8,517 nt of DNA, taken from positions 1 to 8,517 of the forward strand of contig CALJUJ010000691.1 of the NCBI GenBank assembly GCA_937975525.1. The letters are read 5' to 3'. Position 1 is the stretch's first letter. Each line of letters begins with the position of its first letter. Of this stretch, positions 1-6,040 are shown one piece after another. Position numbers and translations under genes: made by a program. The stretch comes from an uncultured bacterium (lineage in GTDB: Bacteria > Desulfobacterota > Binatia > HRBIN30). The notes under the pieces were generated by a model. It was not told where the DNA came from. It did no database searches and saw only the letters and a list, made by a program, of their open reading frames with translations.

Positions 1-2775
1 GACGGCGACGAGTTGATCGTCGAGGACCTCGGCGTCGACCCGCAGGCGCTCACTGCGGCCGACCTGGAGCGCGTCCGCCGCGACGCGCTCGCCGAACCCC
101 TGCTCCACGGGCGGCTCGTCGCAGCCGACGCGGCGACCACCGGCGTCAACGTCCGCATCCATCCGCCCGGGAAGTCGCGTTCCGAGATCGCGGAAGCGGT
201 CGCCTACGCGCGCGAGCTCCGCGACGAGCTGCGCGCGGCGCACCCGGATCTGCGCGTCGAGCTGACCGGGACGACGATGCTGTCGAACGCATTCGCCGAA
301 GCACCGGAGGCGGACGTCGGCTTTCTGCTGCCGCTGATGTACGCCGTGCTGATCGCGATGATGCTCTTCCTGCTGCGTTCGGTTCCCGCGACGCTCGCGA
401 CGTTCGGGGTGATCGCGCTGTCGGCCGCGTCGGCGATGGGGCTGGCCGGTTGGGCGGGGGTGCAGCTCAACGGCGTCAGCGTGTCGGCGCCGACGATCAT
501 CCTGACGCTCGCGATCGCCGACTCGGTGCACATCCTCGTGACCATGTTCTCCGAGATGATGCACGGAAAAGAGAAGCGCGAGGCGCTGATCGAGAGCCTG
601 CGCATCAACGCCCAGCCGGTCTTTCTCACCAGCCTGACGACGGTGATCGGCTTCCTCAGTCTCAACTTCAGCGATGCGCCGCCGCTGCGCGATCTGGGCA
701 ACATCACCGCGGTGGGAGTCGCCCTGGCATGGCTGTACTCGGTGACGTTCCTACCAGCGATGATGGCCATTCTGCCGCTGCGCCCGCACCGGGTGCGGGC
801 GATGTCGACGTCGGCGATGGAAGCGGTCGCGGAGTTCGTGATCCGCCATCGGCGCGGGCTCCTCGTCGGCATGTCGATGCTCGTCGTCGCCCTGGCGGCC
901 GGGATCCTGCGCTTCGAGATCAACGACAAGCCGGTCGAATACTTCGACGAAAGCATCGAGTTCCGGCGCGCGACCGAGTTCTCGATCGACCATCTGTCGG
1001 GCTTCTACGGCATGAACTTCTCGCTCGAGGCGACGGAGTCCGGCGGCATCAGCGACCCCGAGTACCTGCGGATCGTCGATCGCTTCGTCGGGTGGATGCG
1101 CGCGCGCCCCGACGTCTCCCACGTCGTATCGCTCACCGACACGATGAAGCGGCTCAACCGCAGCATGCACGGCGACGATCCCGCCTACTACCGGCTTCCC
1201 GAGGATCGCGAGCTCGCGGCGCAGTATCTGCTGCTGTACGAGATGTCGGTGCCGTTCGGTCTCGACCTCAACGACCAGATCAACGTCGACAAGAGCGCGA
1301 CCCGGCTCACCGTCACCAACGCCGACATCGACTTCCGCCAGCTCAAGATCTTCAAGGGCGAGGCCGAGGCCTGGCTGCGCGAGAACGGCCTGCCGACGAT
1401 GCACGACGCCGAGGGCTCCGCGCCGGCGGTCATGTTCGCCTACATCGGCCAGCGCAACATCGAGGCCATGGTGCGCGGCACCGCCGTCGCGTTCACCTTG
1501 ATCTCGCTCGTCCTCGTGCTCACGCTGCGGAGCCTGCGCATCGGCGCGCTCAGCATCGTCCCCAACCTCGTGCCGATCGCGATGGCGTTCGGCATCTGGG
1601 CGCACCTGTTCGGAGAGGTCGACTTCGCCGTGTCCGTCGTCGCCGGCGTCAGCATCGGCATCATCGTCGACGACACGATCCACTTCCTCGCCAAGTACCT
1701 GCGCGGGCGGCGCGAGCGCGGTCTCGACAGCCCCGATGCCGTACGCTTCGCCTTCCGCACCGTCGGCAACGCGCTGTGGGCGAACTCGCTGATCCTGGTG
1801 TTCGGCTTCGGCGCCCTCGCCTGGAGCAACTTCTGGCCGAACGCGACGATGGGCATGCTCACGGCGATCGCGATCGCCGCGGCGCTGGTGGCCGACTTCC
1901 TCTTGCTGCCGCCCTTGCTCATGTGGCTCGATGGCGACCAAATCCCCCGCGACGGAGAAACGATGCCCGACCCGAGCTCGGCAATGCGCACCGGCCTGGC
2001 CGCGATCACCGCTCTCGTCTTGCTGATGCCGACCGTGGTCGGCGCCGAGACAGCACAGGAGAAGGGCCTGGCCATCGCCCAGGAAGCGGACCGCCGCGAC
2101 CTCGGATGGGGCGACTGGTCGGCCGAGATGAAGATGGTGCTCGCCAATCGCCACGGCGAGACCAGTGAGCGCAAGCTGCGTATGCAGAGCCTCGAGAACC
2201 CGGACCCGCAGGACGGCGACAAGACGATGATCGTCTTCGACCACCCGCGCGACATCAAGGGGACGGCGCTGCTGACCTACACCCACATCCTCGAGCCCGA
2301 CGACCAGTGGCTGTTTCTGCCGGCCCTCAAGCGGGTGAAGCGCATCAGCTCGAGCAACAAGAGCGGTTCGTTCATGGGCAGCGAGTTCGCCTACGAGGAC
2401 TTCTCCTCGCAGGAGGTCGCCAAGTACGCCTACGAGTGGCTCCGCGACGAGGCCTGCGGCGAGCTGACGTGCTTCGTCGTTCAACGCATTCCGCAGTACG
2501 AGAGCTCGGGCTACACGCGGCAGATCGCCTGGATCGATCAACAGGAATATCGCGTGCAGAAGCTCGAGTTCTACGATCGCAAGAACGCGCTCCTGAAGAC
2601 GCTGACGCTGTCGGCCTACCGCCAGTACCTCGACCAGTTCTGGCGCGCGCACGACCTCTACATGGTCAATGCGCAGACCGGTAAGACGACGCGCCTGACC
2701 TGGGACGACTACGCTTTTCGCACCGGCCTCGACGCCGACGATTTCACCAAGAACAGTCTGAAGCGCATCCGGTGA
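1..2775 (+). CDS. RND/MMPL-family transporter fused to a periplasmic LolA-like domain, 5'-partial
   Basis: The frame is open from base 1, so the gene begins upstream. TTG at 13 is only an internal codon, used here as residue 1 for numbering. Seen: a periplasmic loop (1-100), then hydrophobic segments near 102-122, 124-146, 154-178, 201-218, 230-254, 281-299, 486-506, 509-532, 538-563, 588-608 and 612-640. These match TM2-TM12 of an RND protein lacking only TM1. The two halves carry matching polar motifs, D170-S-V-H173 and D553-D554-T-I-H557, as in MMPL/RND pumps. After TM12 comes a short cytoplasmic linker, a signal-peptide-like segment (658-680) and about 240 residues typical of the 'outer membrane lipoprotein-sorting protein' (LolA_like) family, including KRVKRISSSNKSGSFMGSEF near 773-792. 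Two close Cys (codons 2455 and 2470) could form a disulfide. Topology puts this domain in the periplasm whether fused or cleaved. Substrate unknown; a lipid or other hydrophobic cargo is inferred. RND assignment is very sure; whether one or two polypeptides are made is not. Confidence 0.93.
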   Translation, partial: DGDELIVEDLGVDPQALTAADLERVRRDALAEPLLHGRLVAADAATTGVNVRIHPPGKSRSEIAEAVAYARELRDELRAAHPDLRVELTGTTMLSNAFAEAPEADVGFLLPLMYAVLIAMMLFLLRSVPATLATFGVIALSAASAMGLAGWAGVQLNGVSVSAPTIILTLAIADSVHILVTMFSEMMHGKEKREALIESLRINAQPVFLTSLTTVIGFLSLNFSDAPPLRDLGNITAVGVALAWLYSVTFLPAMMAILPLRPHRVRAMSTSAMEAVAEFVIRHRRGLLVGMSMLVVALAAGILRFEINDKPVEYFDESIEFRRATEFSIDHLSGFYGMNFSLEATESGGISDPEYLRIVDRFVGWMRARPDVSHVVSLTDTMKRLNRSMHGDDPAYYRLPEDRELAAQYLLLYEMSVPFGLDLNDQINVDKSATRLTVTNADIDFRQLKIFKGEAEAWLRENGLPTMHDAEGSAPAVMFAYIGQRNIEAMVRGTAVAFTLISLVLVLTLRSLRIGALSIVPNLVPIAMAFGIWAHLFGEVDFAVSVVAGVSIGIIVDDTIHFLAKYLRGRRERGLDSPDAVRFAFRTVGNALWANSLILVFGFGALAWSNFWPNATMGMLTAIAIAAALVADFLLLPPLLMWLDGDQIPRDGETMPDPSSAMRTGLAAITALVLLMPTVVGAETAQEKGLAIAQEADRRDLGWGDWSAEMKMVLANRHGETSERKLRMQSLENPDPQDGDKTMIVFDHPRDIKGTALLTYTHILEPDDQWLFLPALKRVKRISSSNKSGSFMGSEFAYEDFSSQEVAKYAYEWLRDEACGELTCFVVQRIPQYESSGYTRQIAWIDQQEYRVQKLEFYDRKNALLKTLTLSAYRQYLDQFWRAHDLYMVNAQTGKTTRLTWDDYAFRTGLDADDFTKNSLKRIR
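1954..1986 (+). promoter_or_regulatory. Internal Shine-Dalgarno and candidate start(s) for the LolA-like part
   Basis: GGAG at 1954-1957 lies 5 bases before an in-frame ATG at 1963. A second in-frame ATG is at 1984. From either one the product begins with a standard Sec signal peptide: MRTG, then a hydrophobic core, ending VVGA before ETAQ. Starting at 1963 gives 270 residues, a normal length for stand-alone outer membrane lipoprotein-sorting proteins. This suggests the domain could still be translated as a separate secreted protein inside the longer fused frame. No stop codon in the transporter frame separates the two parts. Confidence 0.45.
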
Positions 2776-4115
2776 GCACGCTCGCGGCTCCCCGCGTCGC
2801 CGGCCTGCTGGCGCTTCTCCTCATGGCGCTCCCCGCGCGCGGCGACGAGGGTCTGGTGGCCCGCCTCCCGGGCGAGCTGAGCGGCTCCCTCGGATTCGAG
2901 ATGCGGGCCTTCGCCGGCGATCCGGCGTTCCCGGGCCAGGAGGCCGACAACTTCTCGGTCAGCGTCTTCGCCGAACCCGAGTGGTACGGCGAGTGGGACG
3001 ATGGCGATCAGTCGATTCTCTTCACGCCTTTCGTGCGCGGCGACTCGGACGACGGCCGGCGCACGCATGCCGACATCCGCGAGCTGCGCTACCTCTTCGT
3101 GGGCAGCGGCTGGGAGCTGCGTGCCGGCATCGGCAAGGTGTTCTGGGGCGTGACCGAGTCGATCCACCTCGTCGACGTGATCAACCAGGACGATGCGGTC
3201 GAGGACGTCGACGGCGAGGACAAGCTCGGCCAACCCATGCTGCAGCTGACCTGGCTGCCGGATGCCGGGACCCTGCAGCTGTTCGTGCTGCCCGGCTTTC
3301 GCGAGCGCACCTTCCCCGGCCGCCGCGGCCGCCTGCGCCCCTCCCTCGTCATCGACGACGACGACGTTGGGTACGAGGCGAATTGGGGCCAGGGGCATGT
3401 CGACTTCGCCGGGCGCTGGTCGATGATGTTCGACCAGTGGGACGTCGGCATCTCGCACTTCTACGGAACGGGACGCGATCCACGCTTTCGCGTTCGCGTC
3501 GACGGCGATGCTCCGGTGACCGCCGCCGACGCGATCACGCGCCTTCGCCTCGCTCCGCTGTACGACCTCGTGAATCAAACCGGTGTCGACGTTCAGTACA
3601 CCGGCGACAACGCGCTGTGGAAGCTGGAGGCGATCGGCCGCGCGGGGCAGGGATCCTACCGCGCCGCCGCCGCCGCCGGCGTCGAGTACACGTTCTACGC
3701 CGTCCTCGGCACCGAGGGCGACCTCGGCGTTCTCTCCGAGTTCCTCTACGACAGCTTCGCGGCGCCGGATGTGCCGAGCTTCGCGGAGCTGCCGCCCGGA
3801 GGCGTTCCGGCCGCGGCGCTGCGCGCCGACCCGCGACTCGCGATCGAGGCGCCGCCGAGCCCTTTCGAGCACGACGTCTTCGCCGGCTTCCGCTGGACCC
3901 GCAACGACGTCCAGAGCACCGAGCTGCTCGCCGGCGCGATCGTCGACGTGAAGGACGGCAGTCGCTTCTGGACGGTCGAGGCATCGCGGCGCCTCGGCGA
4001 CCGCTTCAAGCTGTCGCTCGACGTGCGCTGGTTCGATGGCTTCCCCAGCGACAGCTTCTTTCATTCGATCGTCGACGACGACTTCGTCCAGCTGCAGATC
4101 GCACGCTACTTCTGA
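2772..4115 (+). CDS. Predicted outer-membrane beta-barrel protein, partner of the RND/LolA-like gene
   Basis: The 447-residue product starts at GTG 2772, whose GTGA overlaps the previous stop by four bases, so translation is probably coupled. Seen: a signal peptide (hydrophobic 9-20, cleavage near ALPARG/DEG), then alternating amphipathic strands rich in Tyr, Trp and Phe with Asp/Gly-rich turns, and a C-terminus ending LQIARYF. A terminal aromatic residue on a last beta-strand is the usual signal for BAM-assisted insertion. The segment GKVFWGVTESIHLVDVINQ (about 117-135) recalls the G-x-x-x-x-W-G-E motif of DUF1302-type barrels, which often lie beside MMPL transporter genes. That resemblance is from memory and not a family call. 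I infer an outer-membrane channel or receptor working with the upstream pump and periplasmic domain. The barrel nature is fairly sure; substrate and family are not. A porin or a structural partner are alternatives. Confidence 0.82.
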   Translation: MSTLAAPRVAGLLALLLMALPARGDEGLVARLPGELSGSLGFEMRAFAGDPAFPGQEADNFSVSVFAEPEWYGEWDDGDQSILFTPFVRGDSDDGRRTHADIRELRYLFVGSGWELRAGIGKVFWGVTESIHLVDVINQDDAVEDVDGEDKLGQPMLQLTWLPDAGTLQLFVLPGFRERTFPGRRGRLRPSLVIDDDDVGYEANWGQGHVDFAGRWSMMFDQWDVGISHFYGTGRDPRFRVRVDGDAPVTAADAITRLRLAPLYDLVNQTGVDVQYTGDNALWKLEAIGRAGQGSYRAAAAAGVEYTFYAVLGTEGDLGVLSEFLYDSFAAPDVPSFAELPPGGVPAAALRADPRLAIEAPPSPFEHDVFAGFRWTRNDVQSTELLAGAIVDVKDGSRFWTVEASRRLGDRFKLSLDVRWFDGFPSDSFFHSIVDDDFVQLQIARYF

Positions 4116-4156
4116 GCTGCGTTGCCCCTCGGCGTTGGTGCCGGTATGCATGAGCA

Positions 4157-4176
4157 GCGGGTACTCCCGCGGAGGG
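4157..4176 (+). promoter_or_regulatory. Strong Shine-Dalgarno of hypC next to a small hairpin
   Basis: GGAGGG at 4171-4176 lies 7 bases before the hypC ATG at 4184 and is the best ribosome-binding site in the window, fixing that start. Directly before it, GCGGG (4157-4161), loop TACT and CCCGC (4166-4170) can form a 5-bp hairpin. With no T-tract it is not a terminator. It could affect access to the ribosome-binding site, but such a short stem may be chance at this GC content. Confidence 0.5.
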
Positions 4177-4183
4177 TCGTTGC

Positions 4184-4417
4184 ATGTGTCTGGCGGTTCC
4201 CGGCCGCGTCGAATGCGTGGAAGGCGAGGGCGCCTTCCGCTCCGCACAGGTCGATTTCGGCGGCGTCCAGCGTGAGGTGAATCTCGCCTTCACGCCCGCG
4301 GCACGCGAGGGCGACTACGTGCTCGTTCACGTCGGCTTCGCGATCGCCGTCGTCGCCGAGGATGCCGCCCGCGAGACCCTACGCCTGCTCGCCGCTGCCG
4401 CGGCGGAGCACGACTGA
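4184..4417 (+). CDS. hypC: HypC/HybG/HupF-family hydrogenase maturation chaperone
   Basis: This 77-residue protein starts MCLAVPG, the hallmark N-terminus of HypC. Cys2 becomes exposed after Met removal. The later GDYVLVHVGFAI segment is also typical, with the conserved His at 49. Family knowledge: HypC with HypD carries the iron that receives CN and CO ligands, then delivers the Fe(CN)2CO unit to the large subunit of NiFe hydrogenase in the cytoplasm. The length is normal for short HypC forms (E. coli HypC is about 90). The start is set by GGAGGG seven bases upstream. Oddly, no hypD, hypE, hypA, hypB or hydrogenase structural gene is visible: the gene sits 68 bases after the barrel gene and 22 bases before dusC on the same strand. 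Either the other hyp genes lie elsewhere or the protein has another role. Family assignment is very sure. Confidence 0.94.
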   Translation: MCLAVPGRVECVEGEGAFRSAQVDFGGVQREVNLAFTPAAREGDYVLVHVGFAIAVVAEDAARETLRLLAAAAAEHD

Positions 4418-4439
4418 GACGACGCCGTACCCCCGGGCC

Positions 4440-5453
4440 ATGAAGATTCTCCTCGCACCGATGGAAGGTCTCGTCGACGACGTCATGCGCGACCTGCTCA
4501 CGCGCAACGGCGGCGTCGATCGCTGCGTTGCCGAGTTCGTGCGCGTTTCCGGAACGCTGTTGCCCGACCGCGTCTTCCTGAAGGTCGTCCCCGAGTTGCT
4601 CCGCGGCAGCCGAACCCCCTCCGGGGTACCGGTCCGGCCTCAGCTCATGGGCTCCGATGCCGCGTGTCTGGCGGACAACGCGGCGAAGTTGGCGGCGCTC
4701 GGGGCGGAGGGCGTCGACCTCAACTTCGGCTGCCCGGCGAAGACCGTCAATCGGCACCGCGGCGGAGCGGTGCTGCTCGACGAGCCCGAGCTCGTCGGCG
4801 CGATCGTCGCCGCCGTCCGGCGCGCGGTTCCCCGCGCGCTTCCCGTCTCGGCGAAGATGCGCCTGGGCTACCGCGATGCGCTGCGCACGCTCGAATGCGC
4901 GCAGGCGATCGCCGCGGCCGGCGCCGCCGAGGTCGTCGTTCACGCCCGCACCCAGGTCGACGGCTACCGGCCGCCGGCCTACTGGGAGCGGATCGCCGCG
5001 ATTCGTGCCGCGGTCGCCATCCCGGTCGTCGCCAACGGCGAGGTGTGGACGGTCGCCGACGCTTGGCGCTGTCGCGCCGTGACCGGCTGCGACGCGTTGA
5101 TGCTCGGCCGCGGTCTCGTCAGCGATCCCGGCTTGGCCGCGGCGATCGCCGGCGGCACTACGGTGACGACCTGGTCGGCCGTGCTGTCGATGCTGCGTGT
5201 CTACTGGGCGAGCGTGTGCGAGCGAGTGCCGCCTGCCGCGCGGCCGGGGCGCATGAAGCAGTGGTTGACGTACCTGCGCCGTCGCTTTCCCGAGGCCGAG
5301 GCGGCCTTCGTGCGGGTGCGCCGGCTCGACGATCCGCAGCGGTTCAGCGCCCTGCTGTTCGCGCCGACATCAGCCGTGCCGCCACCGCAGCTGCCGAGTA
5401 GACCGGTACGAGCGCGAGCAGAGCCGCCACCCAGGCGGCGGGAAGCAGCCTGA
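4440..5453 (+). CDS. dusC: tRNA-dihydrouridine synthase, DusC-like
   Basis: FMN- and NADPH-dependent enzyme that reduces uridines of the tRNA D-loop to dihydrouridine; E. coli DusC acts at U16. The 337-residue product begins MKILLAPMEG and matches DusC closely: AEFVRVSG near 31, SRTPSG near 57, LNFGCPAKTVN with the catalytic Cys at 98 (the E. coli DusC position), VSAKMRLGY near 138, VVHARTQ near 168, IPVVANGE near 197 and MKQWLTYLRR near 277. These cover the FMN-binding TIM barrel and the C-terminal tRNA-binding helical domain. I chose ATG 4440 because homology starts there. The 26 residues that an ATG at 4362 would add overlap hypC and look unrelated. The ribosome-binding site is weak, so coupling to hypC 22 bases upstream is likely. 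The last 30 or so residues are Pro/Arg-rich, absent from DusC, and lie antisense to the next gene. Confidence 0.93.
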   Translation: MKILLAPMEGLVDDVMRDLLTRNGGVDRCVAEFVRVSGTLLPDRVFLKVVPELLRGSRTPSGVPVRPQLMGSDAACLADNAAKLAALGAEGVDLNFGCPAKTVNRHRGGAVLLDEPELVGAIVAAVRRAVPRALPVSAKMRLGYRDALRTLECAQAIAAAGAAEVVVHARTQVDGYRPPAYWERIAAIRAAVAIPVVANGEVWTVADAWRCRAVTGCDALMLGRGLVSDPGLAAAIAGGTTVTTWSAVLSMLRVYWASVCERVPPAARPGRMKQWLTYLRRRFPEAEAAFVRVRRLDDPQRFSALLFAPTSAVPPPQLPSRPVRARAEPPPRRREAA

Positions 5454-5931
5454 TCTCGGCGGCTGCGTTGAAGGTGAGGACGCCGAGCAGTAAGTAGTTG
5501 GCGACGCCGCCCCAGTGGCCGAGGCGGCTGCCGATCAAGCTCGGCTGCGCCGGCTGCGAGCGCAACCACGAGTCGACGACGTAGGTGCCGAAGGCGAGAG
5601 CGATTGCCGCCGGCACCCACCAGGGCGCCTCGCCGCGAGCGACGAAGGCTCCATAGCCGCACAGCAGGAAGGCGATGTCGGCGAAATGGTCGAGGAAGCG
5701 ACCTGCGTCGCTCGCCTGGCCGAAGCGCCGCGCGAGGCGCCCGTCGTATACGTCGCTCGCCGCCGCCGCTACGAACGCCACCGCGGCGATCCATCCGTGC
5801 AACGCGGTGGCGCTGCCGACGCCCCAGACGAAGACCGGCACGAGGAGCAAGCGCAGAAGCGTCAGCACGTTGCCGGCGTGTCGGGTCCAGCGGGGATTGC
5901 TTGCCTGGGTCGTCCTTGCCTGGGTCGTCAT
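5344..5931 (-). CDS. CDP-alcohol phosphatidyltransferase family membrane enzyme (PgsA-like)
   Basis: The 195-residue inner-membrane protein has the full catalytic signature of the family: D60-x2-D63-G64-x2-A67-R68-x8-G77-x3-D81-x3-D85. These Asp residues bind the metal ions and CDP. The N-terminal NVLTLLRLLLVPVF (21-34) is typical of PgsA-like members, and further hydrophobic segments lie near 45-58, 86-98, 105-120, 143-157 and 163-187. The reaction is transfer of a phosphatidyl group from CDP-diacylglycerol to an alcohol. Glycerol 3-phosphate, giving phosphatidylglycerophosphate, is the most common acceptor at this length, but the acceptor cannot be read from the sequence, so I give no symbol. 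ATG at 5931 is preferred: it is shortly before the first membrane helix and leaves a divergent gap to mutS. Its first codons form a 15-base tandem repeat. Its 3' end overlaps dusC convergently by 110 bases. Confidence 0.9.
   Translation of the reverse strand: MTTQARTTQASNPRWTRHAGNVLTLLRLLLVPVFVWGVGSATALHGWIAAVAFVAAAASDVYDGRLARRFGQASDAGRFLDHFADIAFLLCGYGAFVARGEAPWWVPAAIALAFGTYVVDSWLRSQPAQPSLIGSRLGHWGGVANYLLLGVLTFNAAAEIRLLPAAWVAALLALVPVYSAAAVAARLMSARTAGR
5900..5929. repeat. Perfect tandem duplication, 2 x 15 bp, at the start of the phosphatidyltransferase gene
   Basis: CTTGCCTGGGTCGTC occurs twice in direct succession, at 5900-5914 and 5915-5929, ending inside the start codon complement. On the minus strand it encodes TTQAR then TTQAS right after Met1. 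The unit is a multiple of three, so a change in copy number keeps the frame. Confidence 0.95.
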
Positions 5932-6040
5932 GGGCGGTCGGTCCCCCCGGTGTAGGCAGGCGCTGCCGGCGGAGCAAGGTCCGCCGCTCCGGGCAACCTG
6001 CGTTTGCCCCCCCGTCGGGTGGGTGCCAGAATCGCCGGCC
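5932..6040. promoter_or_regulatory. Divergent intergenic region between the phosphatidyltransferase gene and mutS
   Basis: These 109 bases separate the two divergent starts and must hold, or lie next to, the promoters of both. One clear inverted repeat is present: CGGCGGA (5967-5973), loop GCAAGG, TCCGCCG (5980-5986), a 7-bp perfect stem. I find no convincing -35/-10 pair on either strand, and only weak Shine-Dalgarno-like runs before either start. Confidence 0.5.

Noticed and set aside
450..2168. Plus-strand open frame of 572 codons in another phase of the transporter gene
   Set aside because: The translation is Arg/Ala/Asp-rich low complexity, a shadow of the real frame.
751..2652. Long open frame on the minus strand (633 codons) opposite the transporter gene
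   Set aside because: It is antisense to a clear RND/LolA-like gene, has low-complexity Arg/Asp/Val-rich content and no recognisable motif. Long antisense frames are expected with strong GC bias at third positions.
3661..3680. GCC-repeat runs here and near 6706-6718
   Set aside because: Short alanine codon runs common in GC-rich genes; each is in frame within a clear coding sequence.
4116..4183. Possible terminator after the barrel gene
   Set aside because: Only weak stems (CGGC-GTTGGT-GCCG at 4130-4143 and the one before hypC) and no T-tract, so a Rho-independent terminator is not supported.
2709..4247. Long open frame on the minus strand (512 codons) opposite the barrel gene
   Set aside because: Same GC-bias effect. 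The plus strand has a signal peptide, a terminal aromatic and a coupled start; the minus product has no membrane or domain signature.
4362..4439. Possible longer N-terminus of DusC starting at ATG 4362
   Set aside because: The added 26 residues overlap hypC out of phase and have no DusC counterpart; the family begins at MKILLAPMEG.
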